The notes beneath the pieces were generated by a model, which saw only the letters and a list, made by a program, of their open reading frames with translations, was not told the origin of the DNA and made no database searches. This document shows, piece by piece, positions 14,967 to 22,793 of a stretch of DNA of 22,793 nt. The stretch is taken from contig CANOBT010000090.1 in NCBI GenBank assembly GCA_947564305.1, positions 1 through 22,793 on the forward strand, written 5' to 3'. The stretch is from an uncultured Lachnospiraceae bacterium. GTDB taxonomy: Bacteria; Bacillota_A; Clostridia; Lachnospirales; Lachnospiraceae. The position numbers and the translations under genes are program-made. How positions within the stretch are numbered: position 1 is the first letter of the stretch; every line of letters starts with the position of its first letter.

Positions 14967-16531
14967 GAGAAAACAGAAAAATCGCAATCTATCTCCGCCT
15001 CTCCATAGAGGATGATGCCCAGGAGGGCAGAAGTTATAAGGAAAGCAACAGCATTTCCAGCCAGCGGAAGATGCTCATGGAGTATATACGCAATGACGCC
15101 GGCTTGAAAGGGCAGGAGGTTGCAGAGTTTTGTGATGACGGTTTTTCCGGCACGAATATGGATAGGCCGGGGGTGCAGGAATTGCTGAACCAAGTAAAGA
15201 AGGGAAGGATCGGCTGCATCCTGGTGAAAGATATGTCCCGGTTTGCAAGGGATTACATAGAGCTGGGAGACTATCTCAACCAGATATTCCCTTTTATGGG
15301 AGTCCGTTTTATTGCTGTCAATGACCATTATGACAGCAGGGAGCATGAAGGGAGCACCACACCGCTGGATACGGCTTTTCAGACGCTGCTCTACGACCTC
15401 TACAGCAAAGATGTGTCAGTAAAGGTTAAGACATCATTCGAGAATAAATGTGCAAAGGGAGAATATGTATTTGGACAGGTTCCTTTTGGATATGTTAAAA
15501 GCCAGACCCAAAAGAATACGGTGATAGTTAATGAACAAGAAGCGGATATTGTCCGCCATATCTTCTCTCTGGCGGAGCAGGGACTGGGCAGTACACAGAT
15601 TGCTAAGGCACTGATCAGAGAACATATACCTACTATCACACAGATGCGTTATCCAGACAGAAAGATGGCAAGAGAGAACCATGCATGGAGCAGCACCGCA
15701 GTAAGGGGAATCCTGAACAACCGTTTCTATCTGGGGGAAATGGCTTACGGGAAATCAGTTCGCAAGTCTGTGGGAAGCAAGGACGGGATTGCCGTGCCCA
15801 AGGAGGAATGGAAAGTAATACCGAACCACCATGAGCCGTTGGTAAAGCCGGAAGTATTTGCGCTTGTGTCTGCCTTCCGACCAGAACAGTCTACTAAGAG
15901 AAAACGGCCCAAACACCCGCTTACGGGAAAGATATATTGCGGCGGGTGCGGGTATGCAATCAACTACAAGCCGCAGGGGAACAGCAAGATCCCAAACCAT
16001 TTCTGGTGCAGGAAACATTCCCTGCTGCAGATACCGGATTGCTGCACCTATTTCGATGCCGCTATTCTGGAGGAAATCGTGCTGACACAAATTTATCAGG
16101 AACTGATGCGCAGGGGCGACCTGATTAAGCAGCGGGAGAGCCTTGAGCAGTTTCAGAAAGGAGAACTGCATAAACTGGGCAGGGAACTTGAGAGCTTCAG
16201 GATACAGCACCGCAGTCTTCAGAAAGAGGCAGACACTTTATATGAAAACTATGCTTTAAAGAAGATGGAGGCTGCAGACTACCGTAACAGGGCGGATGAG
16301 ATTACTTCGCAGATGCAGGAAATAGCGTGTAAGATAGAAAATGCAGAACTGGAACTTGCCAGGCTTACGGAAGAATACAACCAACCCAAGCAGGACATGA
16401 AAGACATCATCCGTTTTTCTGAGATGAGAGAACTGACACAGGAAATGGTGGATGTATTTATTAAAAAGGTTACGGTGTATAAGGGCAAGAGAGTGGAGAT
16501 TGAGTGGAACTATGCTTTGGGGGAGGAATGA
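14963..16531 (+). CDS. Large serine recombinase, third of three
   Basis: A 522-residue recombinase whose ATG overlaps the preceding stop (ATGA at 14963-14966), with GAGGTG upstream. Ser14 is in YLRLSIEDD, then SISSQRKM, DDGFSGTNMDRPG and ILVKDMSRFARDYIELG. The zinc ribbon is YCGGCG with C...CC at FWCRKH and DCCTY. A coiled-coil and a short C-terminal strand region (VTVYKGKRVEIEW) follow. The same YKGKR/YPGKR/YEGKR ending in all three shows that they are paralogues. It is the last gene before an operon-ending hairpin, where such elements usually end. Confidence 0.95.
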   Translation: MRENRKIAIYLRLSIEDDAQEGRSYKESNSISSQRKMLMEYIRNDAGLKGQEVAEFCDDGFSGTNMDRPGVQELLNQVKKGRIGCILVKDMSRFARDYIELGDYLNQIFPFMGVRFIAVNDHYDSREHEGSTTPLDTAFQTLLYDLYSKDVSVKVKTSFENKCAKGEYVFGQVPFGYVKSQTQKNTVIVNEQEADIVRHIFSLAEQGLGSTQIAKALIREHIPTITQMRYPDRKMARENHAWSSTAVRGILNNRFYLGEMAYGKSVRKSVGSKDGIAVPKEEWKVIPNHHEPLVKPEVFALVSAFRPEQSTKRKRPKHPLTGKIYCGGCGYAINYKPQGNSKIPNHFWCRKHSLLQIPDCCTYFDAAILEEIVLTQIYQELMRRGDLIKQRESLEQFQKGELHKLGRELESFRIQHRSLQKEADTLYENYALKKMEAADYRNRADEITSQMQEIACKIENAELELARLTEEYNQPKQDMKDIIRFSEMRELTQEMVDVFIKKVTVYKGKRVEIEWNYALGEE

Positions 16532-16545
16532 TCCTCCCCCAAAGC
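16514..16545 (+). terminator. Strong hairpin at the end of the recombinase operon
   Basis: A perfect 13-bp stem (GCTTTGGGGGAGG with its complement at 16533-16545) closes a 6-nt loop. The stop codon of the third recombinase (16529-16531) lies within the loop. There is no T-run, but the GC-rich stem could stop or stabilise the transcript. Confidence 0.6.
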
Positions 16546-16576
16546 AACTTGACATTAATTTACCATTTGCTCACTC
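16545..16576 (+). repeat. Direct repeat copy 1 flanking the radical SAM cargo
   Basis: A 32-bp sequence beginning CAACTTGACATTAATTTAC recurs at 20010-20041 in the same orientation with 3 mismatches. A second shared motif, ACTTGACATAA, lies at 16611-16621 and again at 20123-20133. Position directly after the recombinase operon suggests an element end or att-related site. Confidence 0.6.
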
Positions 16577-16754
16577 CATCATAAAGAAAGCAGGAAAGTT
16601 GTCAACTATTACTTGACATAAATAAAATTTTTATCTCCTCTTTTTTTGTTATACAAAATGGTGTATAATAAAATTGCAGTAAAATAGTACGATTAATGAG
16701 TGCTCAGAAATACAATGAAATACACTATAATTGTAATAAAAGGAGGAGTGTCAA

Positions 16755-17372
16755 GTGGAACAGAAATTTATAACATTAGCTAATGAAATTAGAGAGAAAA
16801 ATGGTTTTCTTTCACTGGATGAGATTATGGAGTTAGTTGCTGTAAATAATGTCGTTTATGACTGCTTTTCATTGTTAATTAGCAAGAAAGCAAAAATAGG
16901 AAAAGATAATATTTTTTACCCTAATGTAAATATTTGCTGTGATGATAATTCGGAATTAATAGTAGGTGATTCTAATTACTTTTTTAGTTCTACTCACTTT
17001 GTTGCAGAAAACGGAGGAAAGATTTTAATTGGAAATAGAAATGAATTTAGTGATGGAGGCGTTTGCGTTAAAGCCAATATGCCTGATGCTAACATAGTAT
17101 TTGGAGATAATGGTAGGTATGATGGTAGAATTAACATCTTTGGTAAATGTATGTTTGAGACAGGATCTCAGATAATTGGAAACATCAATGTATATAATTG
17201 TTGTTTGAAAGAAGGTGGAAATTATACTGAAAAAAATCCAGATGAAAGAGCTGGATTATTAAAGGGATTTGGAACTGTTAAAAGTGTAATAGTGAATAGA
17301 GGAATGGTAATAAATGGTGTGGGTGATTTTTCTAAAGCTCCGTTAGAACAGCAGTCCAAATATCATAAATAA
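16755..17372 (+). CDS. Left-handed beta-helix (hexapeptide-repeat-like) protein
   Basis: A 205-residue protein starting at GTG 16755 after AGGAGGAG. After a helical N-terminus (1-45) it has repeated beta-helix rungs of the type ELIVGDSN, KILIGNRNEF, NIVFGDNGRYDG and SQIIGNINVY (about 46-150), as in left-handed beta-helix acyltransferases and related scaffolds. No obvious catalytic His is conserved, so a binding or scaffold role is possible. An unrelated tail (NPDERAGLLKGFGTV) follows. A consensus TATAAT at about 16663 lies upstream but has a poor -35. It is the first gene of an AT-rich cargo with the radical SAM and aldo-keto reductase genes. Confidence 0.6.
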   Translation: MEQKFITLANEIREKNGFLSLDEIMELVAVNNVVYDCFSLLISKKAKIGKDNIFYPNVNICCDDNSELIVGDSNYFFSSTHFVAENGGKILIGNRNEFSDGGVCVKANMPDANIVFGDNGRYDGRINIFGKCMFETGSQIIGNINVYNCCLKEGGNYTEKNPDERAGLLKGFGTVKSVIVNRGMVINGVGDFSKAPLEQQSKYHK

Positions 17373-17537
17373 AAACTGTTATTAATAGAATTATTGAAAA
17401 ATTGTTTAAGAATTGTAGGATTTTGCGAAAAACAATAGTAGTGTGTGCAAAATGTTTTTAAAATTGTTATAAGGGTTAAATACAGATAATTGATAAGATA
17501 CCATCAAATTGTGTAATGTAAAAGGAGAATGGAACTT

Positions 17538-18923
17538 ATGCTAAGAGTGCCATTATATGATGCACCGGGAAAATATGCATTACTTTTTTCCCAAAAGGAG
17601 GATTTAAAACAATTAGACGATATTCAAGAAGATGTTGTCATTGCAGATTATGATACATATCAAAAAGTTAAAATGTCTTATCTGAAACATAGTTGTAGAC
17701 TGGTTTCACAAGAACAATTTAACAAATATGCAAAGCCAGATATTCCAATGTGGTTGGCTGATTCAATAGATTTTAATTGTATACTAAATAAAAAGTATTT
17801 AGATATTTTACCTAAAAGTGCAGAAATTGTTCCAACAGTGGATTGCTGTTTTAGGTGTGAGCAATGTTCATATAGGCAGCCTAAAGAGTTAGAGGGTTTA
17901 TGGTTGGATAGAACATTACATTTAGATCCAAAATACAATATGTCTATAGATTTCATGCATACTATAATTGAGAGATTATGCAGTGCAGGGACACAGAATG
18001 TTGTGTTTACAGGTGGTGGTGAACCATTAATGAATAGAGACGTTACTTTATATGGTATGCGCTTGGCAAAAGAAAAGGGTATGAATATTGGATTGTATAC
18101 CAATGGTATGTTTTTACAAGAAGATGTTTGTAAAAAAATATGTGAAATTTCCCCGGCTTTTGTAAGAGTTAGTGTTTATGGATTGACGTCGACGGAATTT
18201 GTAAAATATACTAATGCTTCAGAAAGGAGTTACGATAATATCATTCATAATATCAAGTTATTAATTAATGCGAAAAATGATATGGCGGTGAATACTAATA
18301 TTGCGTTATCTTTTTTGGTACATCCAATATTGATTCCTAATATTCATAAGATAGGTGAATTTTTGGCTCTTTTCACAGAGAATGAGTTGAGAAATATTTA
18401 TAGTATAAGATTTACTCCGGCAGTTGACTATTTTTATGACAGTCAACATGATAGTAGCTATTTTAATGAAATTTTTGATTTTTTACAAAGTTATGCAAAA
18501 GAAAATAAACTTGTAAAGATAGTTCCTTATTGGCATCGATTAGATGATTTGTACAAAAAAAAGATATATTCTGAATGTTATGGAAATGCCTATTATGCAG
18601 AAATAGGTCCAAATGGAGATATGTATTTGTGTTGTGAAAAGTTATTACAAAAAGGATTTTGTATTGGCAATGTTATCCAAGATTCAATTGAGGATATATA
18701 TAGTTCAGAACTTCGAAAAAATGTTATTGATATAATAAGAAGTGAGCATTGTTTAAAATGCCCTAATTTATGTAAACCACATGAAATTAATAAGCAAATA
18801 CAATATGTAATAGATTTTCTTAATGCATCTCCCAAAGAAAGTTTAATTCAATGGAGAGATGATTTGTTAAAAATTGCAGGGAATAGCAATAGTTTTGGTA
18901 AACTAAACGCATTTGAAAGCTAG
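17538..18923 (+). CDS. Radical SAM enzyme with SPASM-like C-terminus
   Basis: A 461-residue enzyme. The start is taken at ATG 17538, 10 nt after AAAGGAG; ATG 17529 is too close to it. The SAM-cluster motif CX3CX2C is at Cys103, Cys107 and Cys110 (DCCFRCEQCSY), preceded by an unusual 100-residue N-terminal extension. TGGGEPLMNRD (158-168) is the glycine-rich SAM-binding motif. The C-terminus has Cys347, 365, 366, 375, 405, 408 and 412 (SECYG, YLCCE, FCIGN, HCLKCPNLC), the pattern of auxiliary Fe-S (SPASM/twitch) domains in peptide- and sugar-modifying enzymes. No precursor peptide gene was seen nearby. The next gene starts 12 nt after its stop, so they are co-expressed. The substrate is unknown. 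Confidence 0.85.
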   Translation: MLRVPLYDAPGKYALLFSQKEDLKQLDDIQEDVVIADYDTYQKVKMSYLKHSCRLVSQEQFNKYAKPDIPMWLADSIDFNCILNKKYLDILPKSAEIVPTVDCCFRCEQCSYRQPKELEGLWLDRTLHLDPKYNMSIDFMHTIIERLCSAGTQNVVFTGGGEPLMNRDVTLYGMRLAKEKGMNIGLYTNGMFLQEDVCKKICEISPAFVRVSVYGLTSTEFVKYTNASERSYDNIIHNIKLLINAKNDMAVNTNIALSFLVHPILIPNIHKIGEFLALFTENELRNIYSIRFTPAVDYFYDSQHDSSYFNEIFDFLQSYAKENKLVKIVPYWHRLDDLYKKKIYSECYGNAYYAEIGPNGDMYLCCEKLLQKGFCIGNVIQDSIEDIYSSELRKNVIDIIRSEHCLKCPNLCKPHEINKQIQYVIDFLNASPKESLIQWRDDLLKIAGNSNSFGKLNAFES

Positions 18924-18934
18924 GAAGGTGTTAC

Positions 18935-19807
18935 ATGGATATTTATAATGAATTAAATCTTTCTCCTATTATTCAAGGGTTTTGGAGGTTGGTTTCATGG
19001 AAGTGGTCGACGTCAGAACTGGATTATTATTTACATTCCTGCACTGAATTGGGTGTAACTTCTTTTGATGTTGCTGAAATTTATTCAAATGGTGAATGTG
19101 AATGCCAGTTAGGTAGAGTGCTTTCTCAAACTGCGGTATTTCGTGAGAAGATGCAAATTATTTCTAAAACCGGTATTGTACGTGGCAATGCAATAAAATA
19201 TTATGACACAAGAAAGGAACATATCATATCTTCTTGTAAGGATAGTTTAAGAAGATTAAAAGTTGATTATATAGATGTTTTTTTAATACATAGACCAGAT
19301 CCTTGTGCAGACTTTTGCGAGATAGCAGAAGCATTTGAATATTTGGTGACAAATGGATATGTGAAATCTGTAGGAACGTCTAATTTTGGGGTGGTTGCAT
19401 TTTCATCACTGAAAAACGTTTGTAATGTACCGCTTGTTACCAATCAAATAGAAATTAGTCCACTTTGTTTCGAATATTTTGATAATGGTGTAATTGACTA
19501 TTTAACTGGGCAAAGAATTCGACCTATGGCATGGTCTCCATTAAATGGTGGAGAGATTTTTAAAGGTGAATCAGAAAGGTGTAAGAATGTAAGGTGCGTG
19601 TTAACTGAATTAGCCGAAACATATTCGACATCAATAAATACATTAGTTTATGCGTGGTTATTGTATCATCCTTCTAAAATATTTCCAATAAGTGGTAGTG
19701 GTAAAATTGAAAATTTGAAGATGGCAATGGATGCGAGAAAGATTGCATTAAAACATGAAGATTGGTATCGCATTTATACTGCAAGCAGGGAACAATGTTT
19801 AAAATAA
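18935..19807 (+). CDS. Aldo-keto reductase
   Basis: A 290-residue TIM-barrel oxidoreductase. The catalytic tetrad is visible: Asp45 and Tyr50 in SFDVAEIYSNG, Lys78 in IISKTG, His119 in FLIHRPDP. The family signature KSVGTSNFG and a late FPISGSGKIENL (NADPH-binding segment) are also present. The start at 18935 follows AGGAAGG, 12 nt after the radical SAM stop, so the two genes form one transcript. It would reduce a carbonyl or oxidise an alcohol on the product of, or precursor for, the radical SAM enzyme. AT-rich codon use matches the cargo. Confidence 0.88.
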   Translation: MDIYNELNLSPIIQGFWRLVSWKWSTSELDYYLHSCTELGVTSFDVAEIYSNGECECQLGRVLSQTAVFREKMQIISKTGIVRGNAIKYYDTRKEHIISSCKDSLRRLKVDYIDVFLIHRPDPCADFCEIAEAFEYLVTNGYVKSVGTSNFGVVAFSSLKNVCNVPLVTNQIEISPLCFEYFDNGVIDYLTGQRIRPMAWSPLNGGEIFKGESERCKNVRCVLTELAETYSTSINTLVYAWLLYHPSKIFPISGSGKIENLKMAMDARKIALKHEDWYRIYTASREQCLK

Positions 19808-20009
19808 CTTCACAGTATTATAGGGAAGATGTGAATTATTGATTATTGTCATTTATATAAACAACGACAGAGTTATTCATACTATATATAGAAATTTGTA
19901 ATCGTGAATATGAGTAGTGTCATTGCCATTGGACTACAAACATATCTTAAAATATATTAGAAATAATTGTGTGAGCCAGAGAGAAAATCGTTGGCTTTCT
20001 TCTATTGAT

Positions 20010-20041
20010 CAACTTGACATTAATTTACTATTAACTCACTC
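20010..20041 (+). repeat. Direct repeat copy 2 flanking the radical SAM cargo
   Basis: It matches 16545-16576 at 29 of 32 positions. Further degenerate relatives follow: GCACTAACTTACCATAA near 20049 and GACATTAACTTGACATAA near 20116. The 19808-20323 gap otherwise holds only the palindrome and promoter listed below; a 66-codon frame at 19917-20117 has no ribosome binding site and is not a gene. Confidence 0.6.
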
Positions 20042-20220
20042 TAATTTGGCACTAACTTACCATAACCCCAACGAAGCTATGCGGGTTTCAGAGAATTTCT
20101 CTCAAAAAAATTTGTGACATTAACTTGACATAAGAGGGATTTGGGGCGCTGTGTGTAGCCGCAAGTATTCCGACTTGAGCGCGCATGAGTCTGCCAATTT
20201 ATAAATTTTAGGTTGATCAG

Positions 20221-20286
20221 CATAATGCACACTTTATTCAACACATGGATGTTGAATAAAGTGTGCATTATGTGTTGAATAAGGTG
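20221..20286 (+). promoter_or_regulatory. Palindromic operator upstream of the AlbA_2 regulator
   Basis: The 23-bp arms 20221-20243 and 20250-20272 are perfect reverse complements around CATGGA. A third half-site, TGTTGAATAAGGTG (20273-20286), repeats the right-arm sequence TGTTGAATAAAGTG with one mismatch. The third copy contains the -35 box. It is likely an autoregulatory site; a terminator is unlikely because no T-run follows. Confidence 0.65.
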
Positions 20287-20303
20287 TTGAAAAGGGATAT
20301 ACT
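20275..20303 (+). promoter_or_regulatory. Promoter of the AlbA_2 regulator
   Basis: TTGAAT (20275-20280) and TATACT (20298-20303) are 17 nt apart. Initiation near 20310 would leave a leader of about 14 nt that begins at the GGAGG site. The -35 lies in the third operator half-site. Confidence 0.6.
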
Positions 20304-20323
20304 ATGTTTGGAGGAATGTGGGT

Positions 20324-21613
20324 ATGAATATTGGAATGGAAACGGAGCTAATTGAATTCAAAAAGTCAACAGGAGAATTAAAAGAAGGGATTATTTCTTT
20401 GGCCTCCATGTTGAATAAAAATGGAAGAGGAGTGCTATATTTTGGTGTAAGAAATGATGGTGAAATTGTAGGTCAGCAGATCGGAGATCGTACCATGCGT
20501 GAGATTTCTCAGGGGATAGCGAATGCAATTAAGCCACAAGTTATACCGACCATTATTATAGAACTGTGCGAAGATAAGAATATAATAAAGGTTACGATTG
20601 AAGGAGATGAAAAACCATATTCAGCATATGGTAAATATTACATGAGGTCAGCGGACGAGGATCGGGAAATATCACCTCAGCAGTTACGCAGTTTGATGCT
20701 TAGCGCATCAGATTCTATTGTAAGTATAGAGTCAAACAATCAGGAATTGACTTTTAGTCAGTTGAAGACACTATATATTGGAAACAATCTGACGCTTCGA
20801 GAAAATACTTTTAAGCAGAACCTGAATCTTTTAACACATGGCGGGACATACAATTTAATGGCCAGTATTCTGGCAGATGTCAATAGTTATTCCATCAAAG
20901 TGGCAGTATTCAGCGGAACAGATAAAACAAATCTGATCAAGCGCAATGAATATGGTTATAAGTGTATGCTTGTGGCAGTGAAACAGGTATTGGATTATAT
21001 GGAAGCATTGAACGATACGGTTGTGGATATGGAGGGAAGTCTGAGGAAAGAAAGTAAGTTATTTGATTTTTCCTGTTTCAGAGAGGCATGGCTGAATGCC
21101 TGCCTGCACAACCGCTGGTCAAGGCAGACACCGCCGGCTGTGTATATGTTTGATGACCGTATTGAGATCATATCAGTGGGAGGCCTGCCGGATGGGCTTA
21201 CATTGGAAGAATTTTATGAAGGAAAGAGTAAGCCTGTGAATCTTGAACTCCAGCAGATTATGGTTCAGCTGGATTATATAGAACAGACAGGTCATGGAGT
21301 ACCTTTGATTGTATCCCGGTATGGGAGGGAAGTGTTTGACATTTCGGAAAATTTTGTTACAGTGACAATTCCGCTGAATCATAAGAGGAATGCAGCAGGT
21401 GATTTATCTAAAACAGCAATAAGGGAAATGGACAGAAGTGATCGCAAAATATTGGAGCTGATGAAAGAGAATTCCAATATCAGCGTCAGCGAAATCAGCA
21501 GGCTGGCTGGGCTGGGAACTACTACAGTTACAAAAAGGATTCATCGCCTGAAGGAAGTGGGAATTGTTGAAAGAAAAGGTCCTAAAAAGACAGGGCAATG
21601 GATTGTAAAATAA
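20324..21613 (+). CDS. Schlafen-AlbA_2 domain transcriptional regulator with winged-helix C-terminus
   Basis: A 429-residue protein starting at ATG 20324, 9 nt after GGAGG; a GTG at 20318 is too close to it. Residues 5-120 are an AlbA_2 (Schlafen-like) domain: ETELIEFKKS, ASMLNKNGRGVLYFGV, and KYYMRSADEDREIS. About residues 240-330 hold the HATPase_c_4-type segment: SCFREAWLNACLHNRW, FDDRIEIISVGGLPDGL, and QLDYIEQTGHGVPLIV. The last 60 residues are a winged helix (ISVSEISRLAGLGTTTVTKRIHRLKEVG) for DNA binding. Proteins of this type are usually annotated as putative DNA-binding regulators or RecG-like. The palindrome that overlaps its promoter is the natural target. Confidence 0.85.
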   Translation: MNIGMETELIEFKKSTGELKEGIISLASMLNKNGRGVLYFGVRNDGEIVGQQIGDRTMREISQGIANAIKPQVIPTIIIELCEDKNIIKVTIEGDEKPYSAYGKYYMRSADEDREISPQQLRSLMLSASDSIVSIESNNQELTFSQLKTLYIGNNLTLRENTFKQNLNLLTHGGTYNLMASILADVNSYSIKVAVFSGTDKTNLIKRNEYGYKCMLVAVKQVLDYMEALNDTVVDMEGSLRKESKLFDFSCFREAWLNACLHNRWSRQTPPAVYMFDDRIEIISVGGLPDGLTLEEFYEGKSKPVNLELQQIMVQLDYIEQTGHGVPLIVSRYGREVFDISENFVTVTIPLNHKRNAAGDLSKTAIREMDRSDRKILELMKENSNISVSEISRLAGLGTTTVTKRIHRLKEVGIVERKGPKKTGQWIVK

Positions 21614-21658
21614 TAAAATTTTAAACAGAAGAAAAAGTGAAAGAAGAGTGAAAAATAA

Positions 21659-21736
21659 ATGGCAATACGTGAGGCACTATTGAATGCTGTCGTTCATAGG
21701 TTATGGAAAGCTTTTCTTAGTAATTATCTAAGCTGA
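21659..21736 (+). pseudogene. Relic of a HATPase_c_4-type regulator
   Basis: A 25-codon frame reads AIREALLNAVVHRLWKAF and stops. AIREALLNAVVHR matches the conserved helix found in proteins like the preceding regulator (there REAWLNACLHNR). Nothing else of such a protein surrounds it, so it is probably a decayed fragment. A weak 6-bp hairpin (GCCATT/AATGGC) lies near 21763-21782. I see nothing else in the 21614-21872 gap. Confidence 0.4.
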
Positions 21737-21872
21737 AACAAATTATTAATTATATGTAATGCCATTGCACACGGAATGGCGGTTTTGGTGATACTGGAAA
21801 TGGAAAAGAAAGTGCCATAAAACAGAACTGAATTTGTGATGTTGTTATGCTTGTGTTGAAGGGATGTATGAG

Positions 21873-22724
21873 ATGAAAAATGTTGATGTAGAGGAATTTG
21901 TTCAGAAAATCATAAATGACGATTTAATTCGAACAATAGAACTTAATTTTATAAATGTTGATATGGAAAAATTTTTTAAAGATTTTAAGGGTACTCCGGA
22001 TGATTATGACCAGAAGCAAGACTATGGTATATATACAGGAGACAGCGAGAATGCCAGAAATCACCTTTTGAATACATTAAACATTGTTTATCAAAAGGGT
22101 AGGGGCAGAAAGGTGGTTTCGGAATATGAAAGAACAGTTCAGAGGGATTTGAGGAATTGGTTTAAATGCATTGATATATTTGAATATCACGAAGAGGTAC
22201 CAGAGATATTTTGCATCATGGTTCGCTTGGGATATGGTGAAATTGTATGCGATCAGGTGAAAGCGGAGTATCAATCCTTCAAAGATAGTAAAGAGTATTT
22301 GCCTTTTGATGATTTATGGATACCTGATGCTTTGAGGCAGATTCGAGATATTGGAGTACAATTATTTCAGAAAGAGAAAGGCGGGAGTAAGCTGTATTGT
22401 CAGGTGTGTGCTGAATTTATCGCTATGCTTGATCAAATTAGATTTTTATTTAAAAGTGCGGATTACAAACACGAACAGGAAGTTCGTCTGTTGTATGTTT
22501 ATCCCCAAATAGATGAAATGTTTTTGCATACAGATGGGGCATGGCCTAAACTGTATGTTCAGCCGGACTTTCCAATTCGAATCAAGGAAATAATCATGGG
22601 ACCGAAATGTAAAAAAACATATAAATTTATGCCATATTTGCAGGAACAGATTGCGAAGATGTTTGAAAGGAATATGGGTTTTGAACTGCCAAGGATTACA
22701 ATGTCAGGAATTCAGTATCAATGA
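21873..22724 (+). CDS. DUF2971-like protein, possibly shortened at the N-terminus
   Basis: A 283-residue protein. The start is taken at ATG 21873, 9 nt after GAAGGG; ATG 21864 lies directly on that site. The C-terminal half resembles DUF2971: FKSADYKHEQEVRLLY, then IKEIIMGPKCKK, and the end LPRITMSGIQYQ. The usual N-terminal part of that family is not clear here, so the gene may be truncated or have a different front domain. The first 130 residues are acidic and unrecognised. DUF2971 genes are frequent in accessory and defence-like regions; the biochemical role is unknown. The next 69 bp to the window edge hold nothing I can name. Confidence 0.55.
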   Translation: MKNVDVEEFVQKIINDDLIRTIELNFINVDMEKFFKDFKGTPDDYDQKQDYGIYTGDSENARNHLLNTLNIVYQKGRGRKVVSEYERTVQRDLRNWFKCIDIFEYHEEVPEIFCIMVRLGYGEIVCDQVKAEYQSFKDSKEYLPFDDLWIPDALRQIRDIGVQLFQKEKGGSKLYCQVCAEFIAMLDQIRFLFKSADYKHEQEVRLLYVYPQIDEMFLHTDGAWPKLYVQPDFPIRIKEIIMGPKCKKTYKFMPYLQEQIAKMFERNMGFELPRITMSGIQYQ

Positions 22725-22793
22725 TTTTTTGAATCAAGGTAAACGGTAGATAGTGCGTACCTCGACTGATATGAAGAAGTATGGGAGAATAGA

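Noticed and set aside
16549..16576. TTGACA in the direct repeat as a promoter -35
   Set aside because: No acceptable -10 box is found 16-18 nt downstream in either copy.
19917..20117. 66-codon frame after the aldo-keto reductase
   Set aside because: GTG start, no ribosome binding site, and part of its sequence is the non-coding direct repeat also present at 16545.

Overview
The window looks like accessory DNA from a Gram-positive gut-type Clostridia, most likely Lachnospiraceae. The reasons are strong GGAGG ribosome binding sites, an AgrC-like sensor kinase, a run of three large serine recombinases, and small genes of the kind carried by clostridial integrative elements. Composition is mosaic: 8.4-16.5 kb is visibly GC-richer, while 2.3-8.2 kb and 16.6-19.9 kb are AT-rich. 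No rRNA, tRNA or CRISPR array was seen.

Layout. (1) 1-1.4 kb: the end of a probable LytTR response regulator overlapping an AgrC-like histidine kinase, closed by a terminator. (2) 1.5-2.2 kb: a small sigma-70-region-4-like regulator whose ribosome binding site lies inside a perfect 15-bp hairpin. (3) 2.3-8.4 kb: a tyrosine recombinase gene followed by a 4.8-kb segment bounded by perfect 105-bp inverted repeats. The segment holds a STAND-like P-loop NTPase gene on the + strand. Tail to tail with it on the - strand are a nucleotidyltransferase-GNAT fusion and an ATP-grasp ligase. A promoter lies just outside the left repeat and a terminator just outside the right one. Each repeat ends inward in a 10-bp/7-bp/10-bp palindromic core of the kind tyrosine recombinases use. 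I read this as an invertible cassette that places either the NTPase or the nucleotidyltransferase/ATP-grasp operon behind one fixed promoter. This is the most interesting object in the window.

(4) 8.4-11.4 kb: a structured-looking leader, a DinG/XPD-type helicase, a tiny membrane peptide and a small TTG-initiated gene. (5) 11.5-16.5 kb: three translationally coupled large serine recombinases, the integration module of an integrative element, ended by a strong hairpin. (6) 16.6-19.8 kb: an AT-rich cargo of a beta-helix protein, a radical SAM/SPASM-like enzyme and an aldo-keto reductase, lying between two copies of a 32-bp direct repeat (29 of 32 identical). (7) 20.2-22.7 kb: a Schlafen-AlbA_2/winged-helix regulator preceded by a long palindromic operator overlapping its promoter, a short relic of a related protein, and a DUF2971-like protein.

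How the genes may work together. The recombinases make this a mobile, layered region. The cassette in (3) has the form of a phase-variable ON/ON switch. The products in (3) and (6) look like modification enzymes for a small molecule, peptide or surface group, but substrates cannot be read from sequence alone.
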